DNA of 64,000 bases, from NCBI RefSeq assembly GCF_013304445.1, contig NZ_JAAITA010000001.1:124001-188000 (forward strand), written 5' to 3'. Positions 36,617 through 45,288 of the stretch are shown here, piece by piece. The notes under the pieces are model-generated. The model was given only the letters and a program-made list of their open reading frames with translations. It searched no databases and was not told the DNA's origin. Source of the DNA: Blautia hansenii. Its GTDB lineage: Bacteria; Bacillota; Clostridia; Lachnospirales; Lachnospiraceae. A program made the translations under genes and the position numbers. Each line of letters starts with the position of its first letter. The stretch's first letter is position 1.

Positions 36617-37789
36617 TTATCCTCTCCGTTTTCCCAGTCCCCAGCTAAGCCCCCAAAGCCCTATGGGAAAGACCACGGCAGCCAGGATACCCAGATTTAA
36701 TTTCCCTGTCATATCAGACAGGATTCCTACCACCGCAGGGCCGGCGGAGCAGCCCACGTCTCCGGCCAGGGCAAACATGGCGAACATGAAAGTACCGCCG
36801 CCCTTCAGATAGGAGGCCCCAAGGGAAAAGACTCCCGGCCACATCAGTCCCACAGAAAATCCGCAGAGGGCGCATCCTGCCAGAGAAAGCAGGGGCAGAG
36901 GCGAGAGGGCGGTAATCAGATATCCGGCCACACAGAGCACGGAGGTGGCTTTCAGGGACAGCAAAATATTCAGCTTTTCTCCCTTTCGTCCATAGAACAG
37001 GCGGCTCAGTCCCATACAGAATGCAAAGGCACAGGGGCCAAGCAAGTCCCCCATGGTTTTGGAAACTTTTAATCCTTCTTCAGCAAAGAGGGAGGACCAC
37101 TGGCTGACTGCCTGCTCGGAGGCACCGGCGCACACCATGAGGAGAAACAGCACCCAGAAAACTTTATAGCGGAAAATGCTTTTAGGCAGTTTTGTTTCTT
37201 CGTCATCGCCGTGTACGGCATAAATGGGGACTCTGGTAAAAAGCAGGAAAGTTCCCAGAGGCACCAGAGCCCAAAGAGGCGGCAGAAACCGCCAGTTTTC
37301 AATGCCCGCCAGGGCAAAATACAGGGTGGAGAGCAGTACCACGCCCATGTGGCCCCAGCAGTAAAAGGAATGAAGAAAACTCATGCGGGCCTCTTTGTTC
37401 TCTCCGGGGCAGGCCTCTACCATGGGGCTGACAATCACTTCTAAAATACCGCCGCCAATGGCATTGCAGACCATGCAGAGGAGAATTCCGGCGTAGGGAG
37501 GCAGGACAAAGGGAATCCAGTAAAATCCCGTAAGTCCCAGCATGACCGTGAGAAAGGCGCACAGAGCGGCTTTCCGATAGCCTGTTTTTTCAATAATTTT
37601 GGGCGAAATCAAATCCACCAGAATCTGCACACAGAAATTCATGGTGATGAGAAGACTGATTTGATCCAGGGTAACGCCGAATTCCCTGCGGAAAGTGAGG
37701 AAAAGCAGAGGCGGCAGATTGTTTACAATGGCCTGGGTAATATAGCCCAGATAACAGCCGTAAATGGTGGCTTTTGCAGATAGTTTCAT
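36617..37789 (-). CDS. Major facilitator superfamily transporter
   Basis: 390 residues with twelve hydrophobic helices. The opening is YGCYLGYITQAIVNNLPPLL, with the loop 2-3 basic motif weakly kept in LISPKIIEKTGYRKA, and the second half starts near residue 200 (YKVFWVLFLLMVCAGASEQA). The fold resembles the FucP/sugar-type and fosmidomycin-type MFS of Clostridia. The substrate is unknown. The start has AAGGAG. The LysR regulator gene lies 15 bases upstream on the same strand, so both are likely one transcript and the regulator may control the transporter. Confidence 0.85.
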   Translation of the reverse strand: MKLSAKATIYGCYLGYITQAIVNNLPPLLFLTFRREFGVTLDQISLLITMNFCVQILVDLISPKIIEKTGYRKAALCAFLTVMLGLTGFYWIPFVLPPYAGILLCMVCNAIGGGILEVIVSPMVEACPGENKEARMSFLHSFYCWGHMGVVLLSTLYFALAGIENWRFLPPLWALVPLGTFLLFTRVPIYAVHGDDEETKLPKSIFRYKVFWVLFLLMVCAGASEQAVSQWSSLFAEEGLKVSKTMGDLLGPCAFAFCMGLSRLFYGRKGEKLNILLSLKATSVLCVAGYLITALSPLPLLSLAGCALCGFSVGLMWPGVFSLGASYLKGGGTFMFAMFALAGDVGCSAGPAVVGILSDMTGKLNLGILAAVVFPIGLWGLSWGLGKRRG

Positions 37790-37804
37790 GTTAGTAAATC
37801 TCCT

Positions 37805-38692
37805 TTAGGTTGTTTCCGGCACCAGATACTGAAGAAACTTCTGAGCAGCCGGAGAAGTCAGAAGCTGTGGATTATAAGCCAAAATCAACTTCCGTTTGGG
37901 AATGGTTTCTTTTAGCTGTAGCTGGTAAAATTCTTTTTTGCGGTGTTCCAGCACATAATCCGGAACTGTGGTGATGCCCAGACCAATGCGGGCCAAATCC
38001 AGCAGTAAATCATTGCTGGAAAGTTCGGCCTCCGGTGTAAGGGAAAGTCCGTGTTTGCTGAAAGTCTGCTGCAGAAATCCGCTGGTGGTGCTGGTTTTGT
38101 CCAGCATCAGAATGGGATACCGGGTAAGCTGGGCCAGGGATAAAGTCTGTCCCTCCAGGTTGAAAAAGCGTTTTCCCGCAACGAAAATATCCTGAAATTC
38201 CCGAATGACACAGCAGGTATCTTTGGAAGTCAGATAGGGATTGGGCGCATTGGCTACAATGAAGTCCACCCGGTTGTTGTGCAGCAGGGAAACACATCCC
38301 CCGGAAGTGGAGTTGGTTACCTTAATGTGCACATTGGGAAATTCTTTATGAAACCGCTTAAAATACGGAATCAGAAAATAGCGGCATATGGTGTCGCTGG
38401 CCCCGATGCGCAGGGGCGTTTCCTGGGAAGGAGAATTTAAAATCTGGTTTTCTCCTTCGTACAGAAGATTCACCGCCGGCTCGACATGGCGCAGGAGTGC
38501 TTCTCCTTCCGGTGTCAGAGTGACTTTTTTTGTATTTCTGAGAAAAAGCGCATGCCCCAGCTTCTGCTCCAGTGCCTTTATGGACTGGCTGACTGCCGAC
38601 TGGGAAATGTAGAGCTGCCGGGAAGCCTCAGAGAAACTCAGGGTGGTGGCAACGTAGTAAAAAACTTTATAAAGTTCAAAACTGATATCCAT
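37805..38692 (-). CDS. LysR-family transcriptional regulator
   Basis: About 295 residues from the ATG at 38,692. An ATG at 38,740 would add a non-conserved 16-residue tail. The N-terminal winged HTH reads ELYKVFYYVATTLSFSEASR then LYISQSAVSQSIKALEQ and LGHALFLRNTKKVTLTPEG (residues about 5-65). The effector-binding domain follows from about 90 (PLRIGASDTICRYFLIPYF). It is divergent from purL and upstream of an MFS gene. An ATAAG-N5-CTTAT site in the shared intergenic region fits autoregulation. Confidence 0.9.
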   Translation of the reverse strand: MDISFELYKVFYYVATTLSFSEASRQLYISQSAVSQSIKALEQKLGHALFLRNTKKVTLTPEGEALLRHVEPAVNLLYEGENQILNSPSQETPLRIGASDTICRYFLIPYFKRFHKEFPNVHIKVTNSTSGGCVSLLHNNRVDFIVANAPNPYLTSKDTCCVIREFQDIFVAGKRFFNLEGQTLSLAQLTRYPILMLDKTSTTSGFLQQTFSKHGLSLTPEAELSSNDLLLDLARIGLGITTVPDYVLEHRKKEFYQLQLKETIPKRKLILAYNPQLLTSPAAQKFLQYLVPETT

Positions 38693-38777
38693 ATAGAGTA
38701 AAATCCTTTCCTGAAAATGAATGGGAAACAGAAACTTCAAAGTATACTATATAAAGAGGAAAGGAAGATGTCAATGC

Positions 38778-38843
38778 ATAAGTTTTACTTATAAAAAATA
38801 TTAGTCATATTAATTTTACTTATAAAGTTTCCTATGCTACACT
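38778..38843 (+). promoter_or_regulatory. LysR-type site and purL promoter
   Basis: ATAAG-TTTTA-CTTAT (38,778-38,792) is a perfect inverted repeat of the LysR T-N11-A type. A second TTTTACTTATAAA copy with only one half-site preserved lies about 30 bases downstream (38,814-38,826). TTTACT (38,815-38,820) and TACACT (38,838-38,843) with 17-base spacing make a plausible purL promoter overlapping the second copy. The regulator gene reads away on the other strand. Confidence 0.5.
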
Positions 38844-38908
38844 ATCCATAGAAATGCAAAAGAAATGCAAAAATACCATTTGTCCCCATCGGGCAGAAAG
38901 GAGTCAAT

Positions 38909-41900
38909 ATGAGCAGCGTAAAGCGTGTCTATGTTGAGAAAAAAGCAGATTTTGCCGTGCAGGCAAAGGAATTACAGCACGAAATTGAGAGCTACCTGGG
39001 AATTAAAGACGTTACAGGCGTCCGTGTGCTGATTCGTTATGATGTGGAGAATATTTCCGAAGAGGTGTTTGAAAAAGCATGTACCTGTGTCTTTTCCGAA
39101 CCTCCGGTGGATGATTTATTTAAAGAAACTTTTGAATGCAAAGAGGGAGACCGGGTATTTTCTGTGGAATATCTGCCGGGACAGTTTGACCAGAGAGCAG
39201 ATTCAGCCGTACAGTGCGTACAGTTCTTAAAAGAGGACGAGCAGCCGATTATCCGCTCCGCCACCACTTATGTTATCGAAGGAAACATTTCTGACGGAGA
39301 ACTGGAAGCGATTAAAAACCACTGCATTAACCCGGTGGATTCCAGAGAAGCAGAGGCTGAAAAACCGGAAACTCTGGTGACAAACTTTGACGAACCTGCA
39401 GATGTGAAAATTTTCGAAGGATTTGCAGACATGGCCGAGGCGGATTTAAAGGAATTATACGATTCCCTGAATCTGGCTATGACGTTTAAAGATTTCCTGC
39501 ATATTCAGAATTATTATAAAAACGAAGAAAAACGCGACCCGTCCATGACGGAAATCCGCGTACTGGATACTTACTGGTCTGACCATTGCCGTCACACCAC
39601 ATTTTCTACGGAATTGAAGCATGTGACCTTTGGCGAAGGAGACTATAAAGCCCCCATCGAAGAAACTTACAAAAAATATCTGGCAGACCGTCAGGTGATT
39701 TACAAGGACAGAGACGACAAGTTTGTCTGCCTCATGGACCTGGCTCTTATGGCTATGAAGAAATTAAAAGCCGAAGGCAAGCTGCAGGACCAGGAGGAAT
39801 CCGATGAAATCAACGCCTGCTCTATCGTGGTACCGGTAGATGTAGACGGAAAAGAAGAAGAGTGGCTCATTAACTTCAAGAATGAAACACACAATCATCC
39901 TACAGAAATCGAACCATTCGGCGGTGCAGCTACCTGCCTTGGCGGCGCTATCCGTGACCCGCTTTCCGGACGTACTTATGTATATCAGGCCATGCGTGTA
40001 ACCGGTGCGGCGGACCCTACGGTTTCCGTCAAAGAAACCATGAAGGGCAAACTTCCTCAGAAGAAGCTGGTGCGCGGCGCTGCTCACGGCTATTCTTCCT
40101 ACGGAAACCAGATTGGTCTGGCTACCGGTTATGTAAAAGAAATTTACCATCCGGATTATGTGGCAAAACGTATGGAAATCGGCGCAGTTTTAGGTGCAGC
40201 CCCAAGAAGAGCTGTTATCCGTGAAAATTCTGACCCGGGCGATATCATTATCTTACTGGGCGGACGTACCGGACGTGACGGCTGCGGCGGTGCAACCGGT
40301 TCTTCCAAGGTACACACAGAGGAATCCATCGAAACCTGCGGTGCAGAAGTACAGAAGGGAAATGCTCCCACAGAGAGAAAAATTCAGAGACTGTTCAGAA
40401 GAGAAGAAGTCAGCTATCTGATTAAAAAATGTAACGATTTCGGTGCCGGCGGTGTGTCTGTTGCTATCGGCGAACTGGCAGCAGGACTGAAAATTGATTT
40501 GGATAAAGTGCCGAAGAAATACGCAGGTCTGGACGGAACAGAAATTGCCATTTCCGAATCACAGGAACGTATGGCCGTTGTCATTGACCCGAAAGATGTG
40601 GAAACTTTCTTAGGTTATGCAAAAGAAGAAAACCTGGAAGCCATTCCGGTGGCAGAAGTTACCGAAAGCCCAAGGCTGGTGATGAACTGGAGAGGAAAAA
40701 CCATTGTTGACTTGTCCAGAGCATTCCTGGATACCAACGGCGCACATCAGGAAACCGATGTCTATGTGGAAATTCCGGGAAAAGAAGGAAATCTGTTCGC
40801 GCATACAGAAGAAGTCTCAGATGTGAAGACAAAATGGCTGAATACCCTTGCTGACTTAAACGAGTGTTCCCAGAAGGGCTTAGTGGAAATGTTTGACGGT
40901 TCCATCGGCGCAGGCAGTGTGTTTATGCCTTACGGCGGGAAATATCAGCTGACGGAGACACAGGCTATGGTAGCCAAAGTGCCGGTATTAAACGGAAAGA
41001 CAGAAACGGTTACTATGATGAGCTACGGCTTTGACCCATACCTGTCCAGCTGGAGTCCATACCACGGCGCTGTTTATGCAGTGACAGAATCTGTGGCAAG
41101 AATCGTGGCAGCAGGCGGAGACTACAGCAAAATCCGTTTCACCTTCCAGGAATACTTCCGCAGAATGACAGAAGACGCACACCGCTGGAGCCAGCCGTTC
41201 GCAGCGCTTCTGGGTGCTTATGCAGCGCAGCTTGGCTTTGGACTTCCGTCTATCGGCGGCAAGGACTCTATGTCCGGTACCTTCAATGAAATTGATGTAC
41301 CGCCTACACTGGTTTCCTTTGCTGTGGATGTGGCAAAACAGAAAGATGTGATTACACCGGAACTGAAAAAAGCAGGCAGCAAGCTGGTATGGCTGCGTAT
41401 GCCGAAAGCAGAATACGATTTGCCGGATTTTGAAGCCTTAAAAGAGCAGTATGCAAAACTTCACGAGGACATCCAGGCAGGCCGCGTGCTTTCTGCTTAT
41501 GCCTTAGACCGTCAGGGTATTGCAGCGGCTGTTTCCAAAATGGCATTTGGTAATCAGATGGGTGTAAAAATAGAACAGAATGTGGACGAAAGAGACTTGT
41601 TCGGCGCAGGCTTTGGCGATATTATCTGTGAAGTGGCAGAAGGCAAAGTGGGCGAGCTGGCTATGACCTATACGCTGATTGGTGAAGTGACAGACCGCGC
41701 ATCCATGGAGTACAAGGATATGAGCATTTCCATGGCAGAGGCTCTGGAAACCTGGAAGGCGCCGCTGGAAAAAGTGTTTAAGACACGCTCCGGTTCAGAG
41801 ACCGACGATGCAACGGTAAGCATGGACAAGGGTGTTTACGACACAAAGGATATCCACATCTGTGCCCATAAGATTGCGCAGCCTACGGTATTTATTCCGG

Positions 41901-42676
41901 TATTCCCGGGTACAAACTGCGAATATGACAGTACAAAAGCCTTTGAACGTGCAGGTGCAAAAGTCATTACCAAAGTATTTAAGAATCTGGACGCAGCAGA
42001 TATCCGCGATTCTGTGGAGACCTTTGAAAAAGCCATTGACCAGGCCCAGATGATTATGTTCCCAGGCGGATTTTCCGCAGGTGACGAACCGGACGGTTCT
42101 GCTAAATTCTTTGCAACCGCATTCCAGAATGCAAAAATCAAAGAAGCGGTTATGCGGCTGTTAAATGAGAGAGACGGTCTGGCCCTTGGTATCTGTAATG
42201 GTTTCCAGGCGCTGATTAAGCTGGGACTGGTACCGTACGGGGAAATCGTGGGACAGACAGAACAGTCACCAACCCTGACCTTTAATACCATTGGACGTCA
42301 TATTTCCAAGATGGTTTACACAAAGGTAGTGACAAACAAATCCCCATGGCTGCAGAAAGCAGAGCTTGGAAAGGTTTACACCAACCCGGCTTCTCACGGA
42401 GAGGGGCGCTTCGTTGCCAATGACGAGTGGCTGAAAAAACTCTTTGAAAACGGTCAGGTTGCCACACAGTACTGTGATGTAAACGGCAATATTACTATGG
42501 ACGAAGAGTGGAATGTAAACGGTTCCTACTGTGCAATCGAAGGTATCACAAGCCCGGACGGCCGTGTACTTGGTAAGATGGCACATTCCGAAAGACGTGG
42601 TGACGGCGTTGCCATGAACATCTACGGAGAACAGGATATCAAGATCTTTGAGTCCGGTGTGGAATACTTTAAATAA
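38909..42676 (+). CDS. purL: Phosphoribosylformylglycinamidine synthase, large single-chain form
   Basis: Makes FGAM from FGAR, glutamine and ATP in purine synthesis. 1255 residues matches the fused form that includes the PurL core and the PurQ amidotransferase. Visible points: the FGAM-synthase signature TYWSDHCRHTTF near 222-233, HNHPTEIEPFGGAATC in the ATP-binding half, and the second AIRS-like half with GSIGAGSVFMPYGG. The C-terminal class I glutaminase has nucleophile Cys1096 in LGICNGFQ and His1226/Glu1228 in MAHSERR. All catalytic residues are in place. It stands alone here, with no other pur genes, between a LysR gene and a strong terminator. The start has AAAGGAG. I see no purine riboswitch upstream. 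Confidence 0.97.
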   Translation: MSSVKRVYVEKKADFAVQAKELQHEIESYLGIKDVTGVRVLIRYDVENISEEVFEKACTCVFSEPPVDDLFKETFECKEGDRVFSVEYLPGQFDQRADSAVQCVQFLKEDEQPIIRSATTYVIEGNISDGELEAIKNHCINPVDSREAEAEKPETLVTNFDEPADVKIFEGFADMAEADLKELYDSLNLAMTFKDFLHIQNYYKNEEKRDPSMTEIRVLDTYWSDHCRHTTFSTELKHVTFGEGDYKAPIEETYKKYLADRQVIYKDRDDKFVCLMDLALMAMKKLKAEGKLQDQEESDEINACSIVVPVDVDGKEEEWLINFKNETHNHPTEIEPFGGAATCLGGAIRDPLSGRTYVYQAMRVTGAADPTVSVKETMKGKLPQKKLVRGAAHGYSSYGNQIGLATGYVKEIYHPDYVAKRMEIGAVLGAAPRRAVIRENSDPGDIIILLGGRTGRDGCGGATGSSKVHTEESIETCGAEVQKGNAPTERKIQRLFRREEVSYLIKKCNDFGAGGVSVAIGELAAGLKIDLDKVPKKYAGLDGTEIAISESQERMAVVIDPKDVETFLGYAKEENLEAIPVAEVTESPRLVMNWRGKTIVDLSRAFLDTNGAHQETDVYVEIPGKEGNLFAHTEEVSDVKTKWLNTLADLNECSQKGLVEMFDGSIGAGSVFMPYGGKYQLTETQAMVAKVPVLNGKTETVTMMSYGFDPYLSSWSPYHGAVYAVTESVARIVAAGGDYSKIRFTFQEYFRRMTEDAHRWSQPFAALLGAYAAQLGFGLPSIGGKDSMSGTFNEIDVPPTLVSFAVDVAKQKDVITPELKKAGSKLVWLRMPKAEYDLPDFEALKEQYAKLHEDIQAGRVLSAYALDRQGIAAAVSKMAFGNQMGVKIEQNVDERDLFGAGFGDIICEVAEGKVGELAMTYTLIGEVTDRASMEYKDMSISMAEALETWKAPLEKVFKTRSGSETDDATVSMDKGVYDTKDIHICAHKIAQPTVFIPVFPGTNCEYDSTKAFERAGAKVITKVFKNLDAADIRDSVETFEKAIDQAQMIMFPGGFSAGDEPDGSAKFFATAFQNAKIKEAVMRLLNERDGLALGICNGFQALIKLGLVPYGEIVGQTEQSPTLTFNTIGRHISKMVYTKVVTNKSPWLQKAELGKVYTNPASHGEGRFVANDEWLKKLFENGQVATQYCDVNGNITMDEEWNVNGSYCAIEGITSPDGRVLGKMAHSERRGDGVAMNIYGEQDIKIFESGVEYFK

Positions 42677-42698
42677 AATTCAAAATGTTATCAAAAAA

Positions 42699-42727
42699 AC
42701 TGCTGTGTCTGACACAGCAGTTTTTTT
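42699..42727. terminator. Bidirectional intrinsic terminator
   Basis: ACTGCTGTGTC (42,699-42,709) pairs with GACACAGCAGT (42,711-42,721). Seven A precede the stem and seven T follow it, so it serves both purL and the convergent LysR gene. Confidence 0.92.
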
Positions 42728-43619
42728 ATGGGGTTGGGAATTGTTCTGTGAAAATTTTCAGAAAATCTTTCATTTTCTTCACGCCTTCTCCCTGAACCCG
42801 CAGGCGGTGGAAGGTGAGATAGATATGGCGGCCTTCTTTCAGCCAGTTTGGACGGATGGTGCGGACACGGTATTGAGACAGAGATTCTGTCTGAGCCACA
42901 ATGGAGATTCCCAGTTCTTGTTCCACCAGGCGGGCAATGGCATCCTCACTGTAGGCGAAGTGGGTAATGGCAGGTGTCAGCCCTTCTCTCTGAAAGAGAG
43001 CGGAAATCTGGCGGTACATGGGATAATCCTTCCGGTAGGATACGAAGGGATAGGCACACAGGTCTTCTAAGCGGTCCAAAGAACACTGGGCAAAGGCTTT
43101 GGTATCCGGCAAAAGCACCACCAGAGGCTGATACAGAAGAGGAATCTGTACTAACTCCGGCTCCGGTTTTATTTTGGAACAGATACCTAAGTCAAACCGG
43201 CCGCTTTTTAGTCCCGCGGCAATATCATCACTGGGCATTTCATCTGAATAAATCACATATGCTTTTCCGGCTTGGGAGAGAAAGTTTTTAAACAGCCGGG
43301 GAATGTAGCCGTAGGCCATGGACGCAGTATAAGCTACCCGGATTTCGCCGTTAAAGCTGTCTGCACAGGCGTTCATCTGTTTTTTGGCCTGTTGGGCCTG
43401 TAAAAGAATACTGTCCGCATAAGGAAGAAATGCTTTTCCCTGTGAGGTCAGCTCAACGCCTCGTCCGTTTGGTTTGAAAAGGGGGACGCCAAATTCCGTT
43501 TCCAGTTTTTTTATGGCAATGCTGAGGCTGGGTTGGGAAATGTTTTCCTGCAGGGCGGCCTTTCCCATGTGCTGCAGCCGGGCTGCTGCCTGAAAATAGC
43601 GTAATTGTTCCAAGGTCAT
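42726..43619 (-). CDS. LysR-family transcriptional regulator
   Basis: 297 residues. The HTH at residues 1-60 reads MTLEQLRYFQAAARLQHMGK, then ENISQPSLSIAIKKLE and FGVPLFKPNGRGVELTSQG. The effector domain from about 90 (EIRVAYTASMAYGYIPRLF) is of the CynR/CysB-like type. It is transcribed divergently from a MATE efflux gene across a 124-base gap, the classic layout for a LysR regulator and its target. AGGAGGAA ribosome site. The ligand is unknown. Confidence 0.9.
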   Translation of the reverse strand: MTLEQLRYFQAAARLQHMGKAALQENISQPSLSIAIKKLETEFGVPLFKPNGRGVELTSQGKAFLPYADSILLQAQQAKKQMNACADSFNGEIRVAYTASMAYGYIPRLFKNFLSQAGKAYVIYSDEMPSDDIAAGLKSGRFDLGICSKIKPEPELVQIPLLYQPLVVLLPDTKAFAQCSLDRLEDLCAYPFVSYRKDYPMYRQISALFQREGLTPAITHFAYSEDAIARLVEQELGISIVAQTESLSQYRVRTIRPNWLKEGRHIYLTFHRLRVQGEGVKKMKDFLKIFTEQFPTP

Positions 43620-43678
43620 AAAGAGCGTTCCTCCTAAAATTCATAGTAAAAATAAATGAATCTATAGAAATCATATAT

Positions 43679-43707
43679 TTTATCTTTAGAAAAGTCAATG
43701 ATACAAT
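43679..43707 (+). promoter_or_regulatory. Candidate promoter of the MATE transporter gene
   Basis: TTTATC (43,679-43,684) and TACAAT (43,702-43,707) are 17 bases apart in the divergent gap between the LysR gene and the transporter. Confidence 0.45.
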
Positions 43708-43743
43708 ACCAGTTGGGAAAAATTTAAAGAAATTTGGGAGAAT

Positions 43744-45108
43744 ATGAAAATGGAAGATATCAAAACAAGCGAAAACAAAAAACAGAAAAGTATGGATTTG
43801 ACGGTGGGACATCCGTTAAAGCAGATTCTTCTCTTTGCCCTGCCCCTGGTATTCGGAACCATGTTCCAACAGCTTTACAGTTTTGCAGATACCGTGATTG
43901 TAGGACGGTGTCTGGGTATTGACGCTCTGGCAGCAGTGGGGGCTACCTATTCCCTGCATTTTCTCATTCTGGGGTTTGTACAGGGGGCTTGTGTGGGATT
44001 TGGCATTCCTCTGGCCCAGAGTTTTGGAGCAGGAGAGAAGAGGGAACTGCACCGTTTCTTGTGGAATGGATTCTGGGTGGGAAGTTTTTTCAGCGTTCTG
44101 TTGACTGTGGGAACCGTGATACTGGCAGCGCCTCTTATGGCTGCTATGAATACGCCGGAAAATATTTTTTCTATGGGAGTATCCTATATTCGTATTCTAT
44201 TTTTGGGGATTCCGGCCAGTATTCTGTATAACTATTCTGCCAGTGTGCTGCGGGCGCTGGGGGATTCCAGACATCCCTTTTATTTCCTGCTGTTTTCCAG
44301 TATCTTAAATGTTGTACTGGATTATGTATTTATTACAGATTTTCATACAGGTGTGGAGGGAGCAGCAGCGGCTACCGTTATCAGCCAGCTTGTCAGCGGG
44401 CTTTTGAATACCTGGTGGATGTTTCGGCGCATGGAATTGATAGAAATCCGAAGAGAAGATATGAGTCTTTCCTTTCGGCATATAAGAAAGCTTTGCATAA
44501 TCGGACTGCCTATGGGGGTGGAGTATTCCGTATCAGCAGTAGGGGCCATTCTTTTGCAGGACGCCATTAACATCCTGGGCAGTGGAGCTGTGGCAGCGCA
44601 GACGGCAGGAGAAAAAATCCGCCAGATGTTTACGCTGCCTATGGAAAGCATAGGAATGGCCATGGCAACTTATGCAGGGCAGAACTTCGGCGCCGGCCGT
44701 ATGGACAGAATTAAAAGAGGAATTCGGGACGGTATAGTCATACAGGCGCTCTACTGCGCGGTAGTCTGGGTGATTTTACTTCTGATGAAAGGGATTCTGG
44801 TACAGCTTGTGCTGGGCAGCGGCAGTATACAGGTTGCCCGGAATGCAGAAAAATATCTGATGATTTGCAGCTGCCTGTTTCTTCTTCACGGGCTTTTGAT
44901 GATATTCAGGAACGTGCTGCAGGGTATGGGATATGCAGGACATGCCGTCTTATCCGGTATCTGGGAACTGGCAGGAAGAGGCCTGGGAGGCTGGATAGCG
45001 GTAAGCGGAGCTGGATTTACTGCCGTCTGTTTTGCAAATCCCATGGCATGGGGATTTGCGTTGTGTTACTGCGCGGTCATGGTACTGTGGTTTTTAAAAA
45101 GAAAATAA
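43744..45108 (+). CDS. MATE-family multidrug/metabolite efflux protein
   Basis: 454 residues with twelve helices. The family opening is HPLKQILLFALPLVFGTMFQ then YSFADTVIVGRCLGIDALAA, and the second half begins near FRHIRKLCIIGLPMGVEYSV (about residue 240). It exports cations, drugs or metabolites driven by H+ or Na+. It is a DinF/NorM-like clostridial type. The gene is monocistronic, with a LysR gene divergent upstream and a terminator downstream. The start has GGGAG six bases before the ATG. Confidence 0.92.
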   Translation: MKMEDIKTSENKKQKSMDLTVGHPLKQILLFALPLVFGTMFQQLYSFADTVIVGRCLGIDALAAVGATYSLHFLILGFVQGACVGFGIPLAQSFGAGEKRELHRFLWNGFWVGSFFSVLLTVGTVILAAPLMAAMNTPENIFSMGVSYIRILFLGIPASILYNYSASVLRALGDSRHPFYFLLFSSILNVVLDYVFITDFHTGVEGAAAATVISQLVSGLLNTWWMFRRMELIEIRREDMSLSFRHIRKLCIIGLPMGVEYSVSAVGAILLQDAINILGSGAVAAQTAGEKIRQMFTLPMESIGMAMATYAGQNFGAGRMDRIKRGIRDGIVIQALYCAVVWVILLLMKGILVQLVLGSGSIQVARNAEKYLMICSCLFLLHGLLMIFRNVLQGMGYAGHAVLSGIWELAGRGLGGWIAVSGAGFTAVCFANPMAWGFALCYCAVMVLWFLKRK

Positions 45109-45118
45109 GAGTTTGATT

Positions 45119-45159
45119 TGCGTCTGAAAGCAGGTGTTGCTGTTTTTGGACGCATTTTT
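45119..45159 (+). terminator. Intrinsic terminator after the MATE gene
   Basis: TGCGTC (45,119-45,124) pairs with GACGCA (45,149-45,154). An inner AGCA/TGCT pair extends the structure, and TTTTT follows at 45,155-45,159. Confidence 0.6.
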
Positions 45160-45246
45160 ATGGTTTGATAAGGTATGAAAAACAGGAAATTAAAAAAAAC
45201 TTAAGAAAAATATCAGAATTTTTATAGAAAAAAAGTCGCTTTTTGC

Positions 45247-45255
45247 TGTTATAAT
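45247..45255 (+). promoter_or_regulatory. Extended -10 promoter of the second YfhO gene
   Basis: TG-T-TATAAT at 45,247-45,255 is a perfect extended -10. The region 17 bases upstream (45,227-45,232) is A-rich and lacks a -35. The ATG at 45,289 follows a GAAAGG site. Confidence 0.6.
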
Positions 45256-45288
45256 GGGGGTCGTAAAAGAGACAGAAAGGAAAACATC

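Noticed and set aside
38741-38908. Purine riboswitch ahead of purL
   Set aside because: The conserved loop sequences and P1 stem of the purine aptamer are not found; the gap instead holds LysR-type repeats.
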